Shown here one piece after another: positions 1-11,029 of a DNA stretch of 64,000 bases. Source of the stretch: Anisodus tanguticus (Eukaryota; Streptophyta; Magnoliopsida; Solanales; Solanaceae); assembly GCA_034509755.1 (NCBI GenBank), contig CM067559.1, positions 20,070,501-20,134,500 of the forward strand, given 5' to 3'. The position numbers were made by a program, and so were the translations under genes. The notes beneath the pieces were generated by a model. That model was given only the letters and a program-made list of their open reading frames with translations. It ran no database searches and was not told the DNA's origin. Numbering within the stretch: the stretch's first letter is position 1; every line of letters begins with the position of its first letter.

Positions 1-1350
1 ATCGAGTCAAGGGAGCAACAAGACTAGAGAAACCTTCTACAAATCTTCTATAATACCCAGCCAAACCCAAGAAACTCCTAACTTCTGTCGGAGTGGTAGA
101 TCTTGGCCAGTTCTTCACTGCTTCTATCTTTTGGGGGTCTACCATAATTCCATCCCTTGACACAACATGGCCCAAGAAGGCTACCTTTCCAACCAAAAGT
201 CACACTTTGAAAATTTAGCATACAGTTTTTCTTGTTTTAATACTTGAAGCACAACTCTCAGATGTTCTTCATGTTCTGCAACACTCTTGCTATAAATTAG
301 AATATCATCGATGTACAATCACGAACAAATCTAAGAATGGTTTAAAGATTCTGTTCATGAGATCCATAAAAGTTGATGGGGCATTGGTTAACCTAAATGA
401 CAAGACCAAGAACTCATAATGGCCATATCGGGTCCTAAATGTTGTTTTGGGTATATCATTGAGATTTATTTTCAGCTGGTGATATCCCGAATGGAGGTCA
501 ATCTTGGAAAAATAGTTGGCTCCTTGAAGTTGGTCAAAAAGATCATCGATTCTTAGTAATGGCTACCAGTTCTTGATCGTGACCTTATTGAGTTATCGAT
601 AATCGATTCACGTTCATAGCGAACCGTCTTTCTTTTTCACAAAAAAGACTGGTGCACCCTAGGGGGAAATACTAGGCCTTATAAAACCTTTATCTCGAAG
701 ATCCTTCAATTGTTCTTTTAACTCTCTCAATTCAGCTAGGGACATTCGATATAGAGGAATAGAAATGAGTCTTGTATTCGGAATTAACTCTATAGCAAAC
801 TCCACTTCTCTATCCGGAGGAAGGCCTGGAAGATCTTCAGGGAAAACCTCCAGAAAATTACGAACAATAGGGACAGTATGCACTTTGGGGGACTCTTTTT
901 GGGTATCCATTATATTAGCCATGTAAGAGTATTCCACTTCGTGACTTCTTAATAACTTTTGAGCCCTAAGATAGGAAATAAGTCGACTCGTGGGTGTCCC
1001 AATTGTACCCCTTATAAAAACTTCTGGTTCCCCAGGAAAAGATAATTTTACAACCTTTTGCCGACAATCCAACGCGGCATAACATGCTGACAGCCAATCC
1101 ATACCCAAAAGAATGTCAAAGTCTACCATATTAAGTAATACTAAGTCTTCTATTGTTCCTCTACCATTTACTTCTAATGGAAAGTTTTTAATTACCCGAG
1201 AGGCCCAAATTGAGGCCCCCACTGGTTTCATGACCTCAAAGGGTTCACTTAAACAGAAAGGTTCCACATGTAGATTCTTAGAAAAACCCATTGAAACATA
1301 CAAAAATGTAGAGCCGAGATCATATAATACAAGTGTAGGAATACTTTAGA
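1..1350 (-). pseudogene. gypsy pol: protease and N-terminal reverse transcriptase, broken
   Basis: The longest open part (659-1303) carries the retropepsin C-terminal motif ILLGMDWLSA, then the linker with FPEDLPGLPPDREVEF and the RT start motif with RMSLAELRELKEQL and GFIRPSISP. Downstream, from about 650 to 1 on the minus strand, RT motifs such as FFVKKK continue but with several in-frame stops and shifts. In an active element this polyprotein segment cleaves Gag-Pol and copies the RNA into cDNA. This copy cannot do so. It continues beyond the left window edge. Confidence 0.8.
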
Positions 1351-1403
1351 CCAACGAAATACCTATGACCACCGCATTAGATGCCTCTGACTCATTCCTC
1401 TGG

Positions 1404-2796
1404 TCAAAGCATAGAGTCAGTTAGGATTGTTGGACTGTTGACCTCCCTGACTCTGTCGGGACTGGTTGCCCTAATTTCTCTTGTGGGTAGTTGTGGTCGC
1501 TTCTGACCTCCCATGAGAAAACTGAGTTTGGGTTGTCTTCTTGCAATCCCTGGCATAGTGGTATGGTTCTCCACAGTTGTAACAACCTCTCTGTGAGAAC
1601 CTGCATTCTCTAAAATGTCTCTTTTGATAAACCTTACAGACCGGTTTGTCACTCCCTGCGTTGGGGTTGGTGGCCTTGGAATTTCTACCTTGATGATTGA
1701 ACAATTTATGCTCTTGGGGCCTATAATGAGACTGCCCTACTGACTGGCTCGGTTTTTAAGAACCACTACTACCTTCTTGCCTCTGGTTTTGATTCTGAAT
1801 AAAGGATTCCAACGATCGAAACCTCTTCTGTGAATTCTCTCTTTTTTCTTTAGCATAAACTTCTACCCTCATTGCCATGTCGATGATATGAAGGTAAGTC
1901 CGATCATGGGCTAATTCTACTACCTTCTCTGCCAAGTTCGAGTTTAAACCCTCAACAAACCTTTTGACCTTCTCTCTTTCCGTAGGAACAATGTATGCAT
2001 TGTATGCCGACAATCTCATGAATTGGGTATCATATTCGTGCACACTGCAGTCCCCTTGTTTCAACTGTTCAAACTCATGTCTGAGCACATCTTTTTGAGT
2101 GTTAGGCATATACTTTTCAATGAATGTTGCTCTGAACTCGCCCCACGTCATTGGTGGTGACATTGGGGAACGATTTCTCCTATAATTCCTCCACCACAAC
2201 CCTGCGTCGTCTACTAAATGTGTGCTTACCAGATTGTGACATGTGTCTCAACACATCCTAGGGTAAATATTATGTCTTCTACCTCATTGTCTCAACACAT
2301 CCTAGGGTAAATATTATGTCTTCTACCTCGTTGAGGAACACTATCAGGTCAGACATAGAGTCCTTCCCTGAGTAGATAGGTTCCCTTCTTCTCATAAAAT
2401 TCGCCCATAGCCTATCAGGTACTGCTGAGCTTTTATATTTTCGGCCAGTGGTGCAGTCACAACTGGTTCCTGGGCCATCGGGTTCTGGGTCGGGGCCATG
2501 ACTGAGACACTAGGTGCAGGTTGAATCATGTGTGGAACTGCAGTTGTCATCAACTCTATGAGTCTATCTAATTTTTTTCCCATCGTTTCCTGGGCCGTTT
2601 CACTCTCGTTATCCTCAACATTTTCCATGCTATCCTCAGACACCGCTCCCTCAACTGGAGGTATAGGAGCTTGGTGAACCTCTTCTTGAACCCTCGGTTC
2701 CTGTAACGGGACACTTGGGGGTTGCCGTTGTCCCCTCGCTCTTCCCCGGGTAGTTTTGATCGACCTTCGCACCACCGGTACTTGTGAATCTACCAT
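1404..2796 (-). pseudogene. gypsy gag with CCHC zinc knuckle, broken
   Basis: The likely Gag start is the Met at 2796 (MVDSQVP), followed by a Pro/Glu-rich N-terminal part. The retrotransposon Gag domain lies at 1756-2199 (motifs MTWGEFRATFIEKYMP, FEQLKQGDCSV, FVEGLN). A zinc knuckle CYNCGEPYHYARDC lies near 1540-1590. Gag would form the virus-like particle and bind RNA. The frame is interrupted around 2200-2390, where a 44-bp tandem duplication (2244-2331) sits, and again near 1750. Confidence 0.8.
2244..2331. repeat. 44-bp tandem duplication inside gypsy gag
   Basis: Two head-to-tail copies start with TGTCTCAACACATCCTAGGG at 2244 and 2288. They are nearly identical over 44 bp. Since 44 is not a multiple of three, the duplication shifts the gag frame and explains part of the break between the two gag ORF pieces. 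Confidence 0.85.
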
Positions 2797-2992
2797 TTTC
2801 TGTAAAGACAAACACACCCATATTTTAGAAGACGGGATGTCTACTTTAACTCCCAAACTTTTCTTATACCTTAAGCATGCAACACCACAAGAAAGGTAAA
2901 ATGCAAAAATAACAACATATTATTTCCTTCTTGTGTTCATAATACTTCATTCCATCTTATTCTAAAATGATATAACATTATACTAAATCTTA

Positions 2993-3400
2993 TCAGATAA
3001 TTCTCCAACTCAAACTTGCATTTACTACAACACGTTTTAAAGTGCTTAACCGCATGAGTCGCCTACTCCGCAGATTGGCATTCAGCTCCTTGTGAACCGT
3101 GTTCCTTGCCTCCCTTTCCTTATCATCCATTGTTTCCTTCATTTTCCGGACTTCCTTCACTCGATGTAGAAATTTGAGTAAGGATCCCTCTTTAATATAT
3201 CCTATTAGCATCTTTGCTCTTCTAAACAAGGAGTGGAAATCTTTTGGGGTGGAGTTTACTATTATCTGTAGTATGACTCCAACCGGATAGTTGAAATAGG
3301 TCGGGTCAGATGATTGCCTCTTCCATCTAGTGATAAGAAAATCCATACATCGTACAATTGTGTCATCCACATATGTGCCAAAGTCGTCTCTTGGGTCCAT
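2993..3400 (-). CDS. Extra ORF upstream of gag in the gypsy element, unknown function
   Basis: A 135-aa open frame on the element's coding strand lies between the PBS and Gag. It begins MDPRDDFGTYVDD, has a basic segment (ITRWKRQSSDP), and then a charged, probably coiled stretch rich in K, R and E (FRRAKMLIGYIKEGSL, KEVRKMKETMDDKEREAR). I do not recognise a named domain. Its position and charge suggest a Gag-related accessory or N-terminal product. It may instead be the start of a longer Gag separated by a frameshift. No signal peptide is visible. Confidence 0.45.
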   Translation of the reverse strand: MDPRDDFGTYVDDTIVRCMDFLITRWKRQSSDPTYFNYPVGVILQIIVNSTPKDFHSLFRRAKMLIGYIKEGSLLKFLHRVKEVRKMKETMDDKEREARNTVHKELNANLRSRRLMRLSTLKRVVVNASLSWRII

Positions 3401-3699
3401 CTTACGATCTATGAATTCCTTCTGAGCTTACATTTCCCTTTTCATGTCCATGAACACTTCCCTCTTGGTTGGAACTCATATTATAACCACTATCTATAAA
3501 AATACTTGTTAGTTAGTTTATCGTTGTATAGTCTCTTTTGCTATCTATTTGAAGGAGGTAATACGAGAACCAAGTCTTTGAAAGTGAAATTGTTTAGGAT
3601 CTTATCCCATTCACATATTACTAAGGTGGCGTGCACACCGTCGCAATAAGTAACTGGTCAAGCACCCAACTCAAAGAAATTTCCTAGAATCTCCTAACC

Positions 3700-3721
3700 T
3701 GGTTTAGCTTTGATACCAACT
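3700..3721 (-). other. Primer binding site, initiator-Met tRNA type
   Basis: On the minus strand the sequence reads TTGGTATCAAAGC directly after the end of the LTR (which ends ...GGTGTGACAA). This fits the 3' end of plant initiator tRNA-Met and fixes the element's orientation. Confidence 0.7.
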
Positions 3722-4405
3722 TGTCACACCCCGACTTTTGTCAAGTCTTCCCTTAGGGCGTGATGGAACTTGGACGACCATCCCTTTCCAGGTGAATTAT
3801 ACATATATCTAGGTGCAGAAATAATATAATCATGTACTTCTTTAATGAAAACACGAGCCCATACTCGAGCATCCCCAATTTTCTAGACTCGATGGAAGTT
3901 TAATTACAGAATAAAAAAATCCGAATCTCAAAAGAAAACAATCTCATGTGGGGCATTCCTCGAGATAACAAAAACTTGGTTCTTCAAACCTACTTAATCT
4001 AGAACAACTTTCACCAAATCCGAAGTAGTGGATTGGTGGGACAATAAGGCTGCGGGACGATCGCTAGCCCTATTGCGGAGCTTTTCCTCTATCGCACTTT
4101 CCTGAAACAATGTTAAATTAAAGAGTCAGTCCTACCATCCAGGGCTGAGTGATAACCTCGCCCTACAATTCAAAGCAACCTCACAATATTTTAAGTACAT
4201 TCATATTATGAACATAATAAACATTTCATGAAAACAGGTTTCAACACTTTTGGTGTACAAGCCCATACATATTCACACACACAAAATCTCCTCCCAACTC
4301 GTCCTAGGGAATACTTAGTTAACCAGTACACCTACCTTATCTCATATCACATATTATAAATATTTGTTGCGGTGTGTGCAACCCGATCTAATGCATTTCA
4401 ATTAT

Positions 4406-4520
4406 AGCCCCGAAGGCAAGTGTGTTTGAATAGCCCCGAAGGCAAATGTATTTGAATAGCCTCGAAGGAAAGTATATTTAAATAGCCCTGAAGGCAAGTA
4501 TATTTGAATAGCCCCGTAGG
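4406..4520. repeat. 26-bp tandem repeat, four to five units
   Basis: Units resemble AGCCCCGAAGGCAAGTGTGT plus TTGAAT, with small changes between copies. Tandem subrepeats like this are common in long plant gypsy LTRs and often diverge in copy number between elements. Confidence 0.85.
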
Positions 4521-4583
4521 TGATAGCAAAACTATTTACCTTACCAAGATTTCTATCATCTCGAATGTATGACTAAACATACA

Positions 4584-4584
4584 C

Positions 4585-4637
<53 letters not shown>

Positions 4638-4638
4638 A
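4584..4638. repeat. Compound microsatellite (CT)n(AC)n(AT)n
   Basis: Uninterrupted CT, then AC, then AT dinucleotide runs inside the gypsy LTR. Confidence 0.95.
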
Positions 4639-5773
4639 AAATATAAATTGTCATATTTCAAAACATTCAAATAATGTTCCTTTCTTTCAACTTTTCGCTC
4701 TTCCTACTTGTGAATGTTATAACTCTCGAACCGTAACTTCAAATAAGGTGTTTCTTACGCCAAATTGAAGGTAACACGGGGATATTATAACTATCCCAAG
4801 TTCCCCCTAGAAATACTTAGTGTAACTAGTACAAATTCACGCAAGAACAACCCTATGAAAATTGTCTCGCCATGATTTTTTTTTGTAAATAGGCCACAAT
4901 CTTAAAACAGTCGTAAATTTTTATCCGTAAGTCGGATTAATCTCTGTAAAGTCTCAAGCTGTCGAGAACAAAGAAATCTAGAACTTTTATTCAGCATAAC
5001 TTTTCAGATTCCAAACAACTCTCAGAAAACTGTTTCGCCAGATTTGTTTGTAAAACAAGACACAATCTTAAAACAGTCATAACGTTTTATCCCTAAGTCG
5101 GATTAATATCTGTAAAGTCTCAAACTGTCGAGAACAGATAAATCTAGAACTTTTACTCATAACCACTTTGCAGATTCCTCACCAATATGTACAGTTATTC
5201 CGTTATACGTTCTGCCCTCTGGATTTCATTCGATCCGAGGCAGAAACATTGAACTGCGATAACTCTCAAACATTATGTTGGTTTTATCCCCACTTGTGCT
5301 CAATCTGATCGTGAAGGATAGATGTACAACCCTCTAAAATTTCATCCAATTCTAACAGGTATAACTCAGCGAAACAAATTATAAATTTCATGACCCAAAC
5401 TAGTTATTAAATAACCGACTAACAATAATTTCATGATCATTCTTTCAACATCCGGATCATATTCTAATATGTGTTGTAACTTAAAAATAATATATTTTAC
5501 TAAGAGTTATGAGTGAGAGAACTCACCTTTTGTTGCTTCCTACTGCAAATGAATTTTCAAACTCCAACTAATCCTTTCCCTTCTTGCTCTCTTGGTATTT
5601 TTCTGATTTTTGTTCTTTGTGCTAAGTGCTTTTTTTGTGCCACGTAGAATATATAGTGAGTTGTGTGTGTGTAACTTGCGGGAAGGTGGAAGGAGAAGAG
5701 GTTGAGGGAGATTAAAGGGGAGGGGGACGTGCTAGTGAGGGAGAACAAGGGGGAGGAATGTGCAGATGGTTTT

Positions 5774-5779
5774 TATTAC

Positions 5780-5818
<39 letters not shown>
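5774..5818. repeat. ATT trinucleotide microsatellite
   Basis: About 15 ATT units. Antisense translation gives a poly-Ile run, so an ORF here is spurious. Confidence 0.95.
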
Positions 5819-5819
<1 letters not shown>

Positions 5820-5999
5820 ACAACAAATTGGGACTTCACATGAGTATATGAAGTATGTTTAAAATGATTATTATTTAAGTAAATTGTGATCAAGAAATTA
5901 ATTATATGTGTAAGAATAAATGTTGGTTTGTAGGGAGACAAGAAATCAATAATGAAACATTTGGGATAAACTTCATGTGCACGTGGCTTTATGATAAGG

Positions 6000-6426
6000 G
6001 TCTTAACTAGTGACTATTACATTTAGATAAAGATGTGGATTGTATTTCAAAGTGAGAAATACTAAATTGGTGCACCCCACGTTTCAAAGAGGAAAAAGGA
6101 AATGAGTTATACTTAAAGGGAATTGGAGACTCACTTAAAGATAGTATTAACAATGCCTATTTTCACATAGCAGCAAATCTATATTTGGGCAGCAACACGT
6201 TCATGTTAGGGAGATTATATAATTTTCATCAGAGAGAGAAGAAGATGAAGCTCTATGACGGAAGAAAAATATGGATAATGACATAGAGATCATGCCAACG
6301 TCGGCTTCCTCCAACCATGTTCTTGATATTTTCCTGAGGTCATTCATACATTATATATATTATACGATACTGATCTGTGCTATAGTCAGTGGGGTACGAT
6401 ACTTATATGTGTACACCACTGCAGTT
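6000..6426. other. Spacer, no gene recognised
   Basis: AT-rich sequence between the minus-strand gypsy LTR and the 31-bp array. No coding signal or clear repeat boundary was seen. It may be part of either neighbouring LTR. Confidence 0.4.
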
Positions 6427-6655
6427 GGGTACGATAATACCGAGTCCTATTAATGCCGGGTATGATAACATTGAGTCTTATTAATGTCGGGTATGATAAC
6501 ACCGAGTCCTATTAATGTCGGGTATGATAATATTGAGTCCTATTAAGGTAGGATATGATAACACTGACTCATATTAAGGCCGGTTACGACAACATCGAGT
6601 CCTATTAAAGCCGGGTACGATAACACCGAGTCCCATTAGGACTAGGTATGATATA
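6427..6655 (+). repeat. 31-bp tandem repeat array, about seven units
   Basis: Units of the form GGGTATGATAACACCGAGTC plus CTATTAATGTC repeat with one to several substitutions each. No unique spacers separate the units, so this is a simple tandem array, not a CRISPR. It sits within what looks like a gypsy LTR running to about 7262. Confidence 0.9.
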
Positions 6656-7265
6656 GTATTGACATTTCCCCAATGTGTGGATACATATATATAATTTGCT
6701 TTAAGTGATATTATGTATTTGCATACGTCCACATTGGTTTCCCGAGGTTCAGGTTATTTCTTTACACTCTCTTGCACTTGTTATTGTCTTTACTTATGTT
6801 CATCTGCCTTACATATTCAGTACATCTTTCGTACTAACGTTTCTTTGTCGGAGGATGCTGCGTTTCATGTCCGCATGTTTAGATAGATGGATGGACGACC
6901 TCTCCAGTAGGTTCTCAGCTCAGCTATTGTTGGTGCACTCCTTTTATTCCAGAGTTGCTACTTTTGAGTCGGTATGATGATATGTACATGTTATGGGTAG
7001 GCTGAGGCCTAGTCCCTACTACGTTATGTCAGTCAGATCTTCTTAGAGGCTTTTGTAGACATATTTATGCCTATGGTATGGTTTAGTATGTTAGCACAAT
7101 CTGTACATGTCGAGGCCTCGTAGGCTCATGCGGATTATATATACATGTTGGAATTTTCTGCTTGCAGGTGTGTAAATCAGTAATTTTAATGGTTTTATAA
7201 TATGGGTCGCTCAGTACATAAGGCACTAGGTTTCTATCCACCTCACTAAGTTTAAGTGTGACAAT
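6656..7265 (+). repeat. Gypsy LTR fragment, right part
   Basis: The stretch ends with AAGTTTAAGTGTGACAA, which resembles the ...GTGTGACAA end of the LTR at 3722 on the opposite strand, and has a GGGTCGCTCAG motif typical of long gypsy LTRs. No PBS or coding sequence follows. The next base belongs to a copia fragment, so this is a truncated or solo piece. Confidence 0.45.
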
Positions 7266-8915
7266 GATGATGCTCCTATATGCCCCCCCTCAAGTTAGGC
7301 GAGGTGTTGCTAAGCCTAGATTGAACATATTGCGGTCGAACTCCAGTTTGGCAAGTGCTTTGGTGAGTGTATTGGATAGCTGGTCGACACCATGGACATG
7401 GATGATGTGAACTCTATGGTTTTTAACATTCTTGCGCATAAAGTGGAAATCCACCTCAACATGTTTCACTCGACCATGAAGGACAGGGTTCTTACTAAAA
7501 AATGTGACATTAATGTTGTCACAATAAATTGTCGAAACTTTCCTTGGTTTTAGATGCAACTCAAAGAGTAAGTTGTGCACCAGAGCATCTCAACAAGGGC
7601 ATGGGCCACAACTCTATATTCATCCTCTATAGAAGAGTGAGCTACGGTCCGCTGCTTTCATGAGCACCAACTGATGGGGTTTTGGCTAAGAAACCGTATG
7701 TATCCAGAGGTGGATGTCCTATTATTGAGATCACTAGCCAATCTACATTAGGGTACATGTGGAGATTGAGATCGACATCCTGAGACACATGAAGGCCACA
7801 TTGGCTTGTACCACAAAGATACCTGAACACTCTTTTGACAGCTTTCAGTGGAGTTCAGATGGTGCGTGCATAAATTGGTAGAGCTTATTAATAACATATG
7901 ATATGTCGAGCTAATGAAGGAGAGGTATTACTGTTTGCCAATGACTCGATGATAGCAAGTGCCATTTGTCAAATTGTCTCCATCATCACGTTTGAGCACC
8001 TCAGTTGCACTCATAGTAGTTTTAACACTTTTGCAATCAGTCACGAGTTTGTCATTCAGAATTTCATTGACATAGTTGACTTGTGAGATCACAAAGCCAT
8101 TATAATTCTGAATAACCTCAACACCCAAGCAAAATGTGAGATTCCCTAGGTCTTTTATTGAGAACCGGATAGCTAGAGAAGAAATGACATGATTTATACT
8201 AGTATAGTTGCTGCTAGTGACGATGATATTGTCAACATAGACTAGAAGGAATGTGATGTCACTGAGACCATGTCGAACAAATACACAACTATCAGATTCA
8301 GTCTTGATAAAGCCCATGAAGAGCACATGATCCTTAAGAGCAGTGTACCAAGCTTGAGGTGCCTGTTTGAGGCCATAAATGGTCTTGCACAATTTACACA
8401 TGTGAGAAAGAGTTACATTGTCTGCAAATCTGAGAGGCTACATCATGTACACTTCTTTGTCAAGGTCGCCTTGAAGGAAGGCATTATTGACATTAAGTTG
8501 ATGAAGCGGCCGGTGAAAGCGAAGAGCAATTGACAGGATGATGCGTATTGTGGTAGGTTTGACGACATGGCTGAAACTAGCATGAAAGTCAATTCCCGGT
8601 CTCTAAGTAAAGCCCTTCGCGATCAGCCATGCCTTGTAGCGATCAACAGAACCATTTGCTTTCCTCTTAATCCTGAAAAGCCACTTACAAGCCATAATAT
8701 TCTCAGAAGGATCATCTGGAATAAGTTCCCAAGTTTGATTTTAATCAAAGCATCAAGTTCATGTTTTATCGCTTCACACCACTAGAGGTATTTTTGTGCT
8801 TGTTTCACAGTAGTAAGTGTGATAGTGGGATTCAAGTTAGCTAGATAATAAAAAATTGGTTAGGTTTGCTAATGTTGTTTTGGGACCTAGTGACAACACG
8901 ATTTGCGAGAAATGA
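7266..8915 (-). mobile_element. Ty1/copia fragment (RT to RNase H to polypurine tract)
   Basis: On the minus strand the order is the linker after integrase, RT, RNase H, then a G-rich polypurine tract (CCCCCCCTC on the plus strand near 7283). RT includes YGLKQAPQAWY and LLVYVDN, and RNase H ends with LSNTLTKALAK. Integrase, gag and the LTRs are missing, so it is a truncated remnant wedged between two gypsy pieces. Confidence 0.8.
7290..8870 (-). pseudogene. copia reverse transcriptase/RNase H, broken
   Basis: Pieces in order: DDPSENIMACKWLFRIKR and DRYKAWLIAKGF (about 8700-8560), CKLCKTIYGLKQAPQAWY (from 8401), the catalytic box as YVDN rather than YVDD (about 8230), then LGVEVIQ. RNase H pieces lie at 7642-7830 and 7290-7580, with the C-terminal HVEVDFHFMR-type motif. 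Several stops and frameshifts separate the pieces. The D-to-N change in the catalytic box would by itself damage polymerase activity. Confidence 0.8.
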
Positions 8916-9239
8916 ATAGTTAGGGGGGATGGAGCAGGTTTTGGCACTGGCTGTAGGGCAGGTTGGTATGCAGCTATGCCCAGATCTGTATCGAGTACAT
9001 CTCGTGTATCCAGGACCCCAACACATCAATCTAGTAATGGTGGTCAGGTTAAACGATGATAATCTTAGTCAAGCCATGATGTCCATCAGACTGGTCATGG
9101 TGGATCCCAGTTGGGGAGAGATAGAGCTCATTTGGGATGAGGTGGGCAGTAGAGTACTCAGTCCGATGGAGGACGCACTCATTGTTATGCTTTCCCAGAT
9201 AGACCAGAGGTTGAGGCATCGGATGCAGTTATCACAGGT

Positions 9240-9830
9240 ATCATCTCAATCTATCATCGATCTGCTTCAGTGTTATTTGATTCGGGGTCTATATTCTTAT
9301 ATGTGTTTGCCTACTTTTCTAGTGATTTATATATGTGGTGTGATATGCTTGATGTCCCTATTCATATGTCTACACCAGTCGGTGATTCTGTGGTTGTAGA
9401 TCGAGTCTATCGGTATTGCTTGGTTACTTTTATGGGTTACGATACTTGGGTAGATTTGGTCAACTTAGACATGGTCATTTTGATATTATTTTGGGGATGG
9501 ATTGTCTATCACCGTATCATATGATTCTTGACTGTTATTCCAAGACAATCACGTTAGTGATGCTTTGACTTTTGATGTTAGAGTGGAGAGGCTCTCCCAA
9601 CCCTGCTTCTAAGAAGATCATTTCTTTCATTCGGGATAGAAAGTTGGTAGATAAGGTTTTTTTGGTTTATCTAGCTCATATTTGGGATACAAGTGTGGAG
9701 ACTCCTTCCCTTGAGTCTGTTCCGGTAGTTAGCAATTTTGCCGAGGTTTTCACCTTAAATTTATCGGGTATGCTGCCAAACAGGGATATAGACTTCTGTA
9801 TTGATCTTGAGCTGGGTACTTGACCCATTT
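9240..9830 (+). pseudogene. gypsy protease domain and pol linker, broken
   Basis: The retropepsin active-site motif is visible as LFDSGSIFLYV near 9275-9310, followed by HMSTPVGDSVVVDRVYR. The expected C-terminal LGMDWL motif is decayed to FWGWIVYH near 9490-9510. The linker with SVPVVSNFAEVF and GMLPNRDIDF follows at 9572-9823. The pieces sit in two frames. It would cleave Gag-Pol in an intact element. Confidence 0.75.
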
Positions 9831-9849
9831 CTATTTTTTCATACCATAT

Positions 9850-11020
9850 GGCTCCAGCCAAGTTGAGGGAGTTAAAGGAACAGCTTCAGGATTTGTTGAG
9901 TAAGGGCTTTATTCAACCGAGTGTATCTCCATGAGGTGCTCCTGTCTTGTTTGTGAAGAAGAAGGATGATACCATGCGTATGTGCATTGATTACAGGCAG
10001 TTGAACAAGGTCACCATCAGAAACAAGTATCCGATCCCTTATATTGATGACTTATTCGATCAGCTTCAAGGTGATTTAGTGTTTTCGAAGATTGACTTGA
10101 AGTATGGGTATCATCAATTGAAAATTCGGGCCACAGATGTTCCCAAGATGGCTTTCCGTACTCGTTATGGTCATTATGAGTTCTTGGTGATGTCTTTTGG
10201 GCTTACCTATGCCCATGTAGCATTCATGGATTTGATGAATCAGATATTCAAGCATTTTGATTCTTTTGTGATCGTGTTCATTGACGACATCTTGATCTAT
10301 TCAAAGAGTCGGGAGAAGCATGAGCACCATTTAAGGGTGGTCCTTGGTATGTTGAAAGAGAAGAAGTTGTACGCTAAGTTCTCAAAGTGTGAGTTTTAGT
10401 TGAGTTATGTGGCATTCTTAGGACACGTGGTGTCTAAGGATGGGATTATGGTTGACCTTAAGAGGATAAAGGCAGTCAGGGACTGGCCTAGATCGACTTC
10501 TGTGACAGAGATTTAGAGTTTTGTGGGTCTTTCTAGCTACTATAGCTGGTTCGTCAAGGATTTATCTTCTATTGCTTCTCATTTGATGCATTTGACTCAA
10601 AAGGAGGTGTCTTTTCAATGGTCCGATTAGTGTGAGGAGATCTTTTAAAAACTCAAGATTCTTTTAAACACAACCCCAATTTTATCCCTTTCGATGGAGA
10701 ATAAGGACTTTACTGTGTATTATGATGCTTCTAGGATTGGTTGGGATGTTAGTTGATGTAGTAGGGTAGCTTATTACTTATGCATCGACGCAGTTGAAGG
10801 TACATAGGAAGAATTACCCTTTTCATGATTTAGAGTTGGCTACCAGTGTGTTTGCTCTTAAGATTTGGATGCATTACTTATATGGTGTTCATTATGAGGT
10901 GTATATCGACCATTGTAGTCTTCAGCATATGTTTAATCAGAGAGATTTGAATTCTAGGCAGCGTCGGTGGATGGAGTTATTGAAAAACTATGGAATTACT
11001 TACATCGTGTGGGTGATTTG
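9850..11020 (+). pseudogene. gypsy reverse transcriptase and RNase H, broken
   Basis: A long open piece (9947-10399) has VKKKDDTMRMCIDYRQLNK, FSKIDLKYGYHQLK, SFGLTYAHVAFMDLMNQ and the catalytic IVFIDDILIYSKS. It is closed by stops at positions where the family has Trp or Gln, for example just before 9934 and at about 10397. RNase H follows with pieces at 10680-10760 and 10794-11021 (FHDLELATSVFALKIW, CSLQHMFNQRDLNSRQRRW). The catalytic FIDD is intact, but the polyprotein is interrupted many times. Confidence 0.85.
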
Positions 11021-11029
11021 ACCAAATTA

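Larger units (their letters stand above)
1..3722 (-). mobile_element. Ty3/gypsy retrotransposon, 5' half (cut by window start)
   Basis: Read on the minus strand the order is PBS (about 3700-3720), an extra ORF (2993-3400), gag with a zinc knuckle, protease, then reverse transcriptase running off the window at base 1. PR before RT in one pol frame, with the LLGMDWL protease C-terminal motif, marks Ty3/gypsy. The reading frames are broken by stops and frameshifts, so this copy is dead. The 5' LTR lies to the right from 3722. The 3' half, including integrase and the other LTR, is outside the window. Confidence 0.85.
3722..6000 (-). repeat. Gypsy 5' LTR (outer boundary not resolved)
   Basis: The LTR 3' end at 3722 (GTGTGACA on the minus strand) abuts the PBS. 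Sequence of the same family, beginning TGTCACGCCCCGAC, recurs at 13205-13527, supporting an LTR assignment. Inside are a 26-bp tandem array (4406-4520), a CT/AC microsatellite (4584-4638) and an ATT microsatellite (5774-5818). I cannot see a matching second LTR in the window. The right boundary, somewhere between about 5600 and 6200, is an estimate. Confidence 0.55.

Noticed and set aside
5732..5941. ORF with a long Ile run
   Set aside because: It is produced by the ATT microsatellite.
6427..6655. CRISPR-like regular repeats
   Set aside because: The 31-bp units are contiguous, without unique spacers, and the context is a plant LTR.
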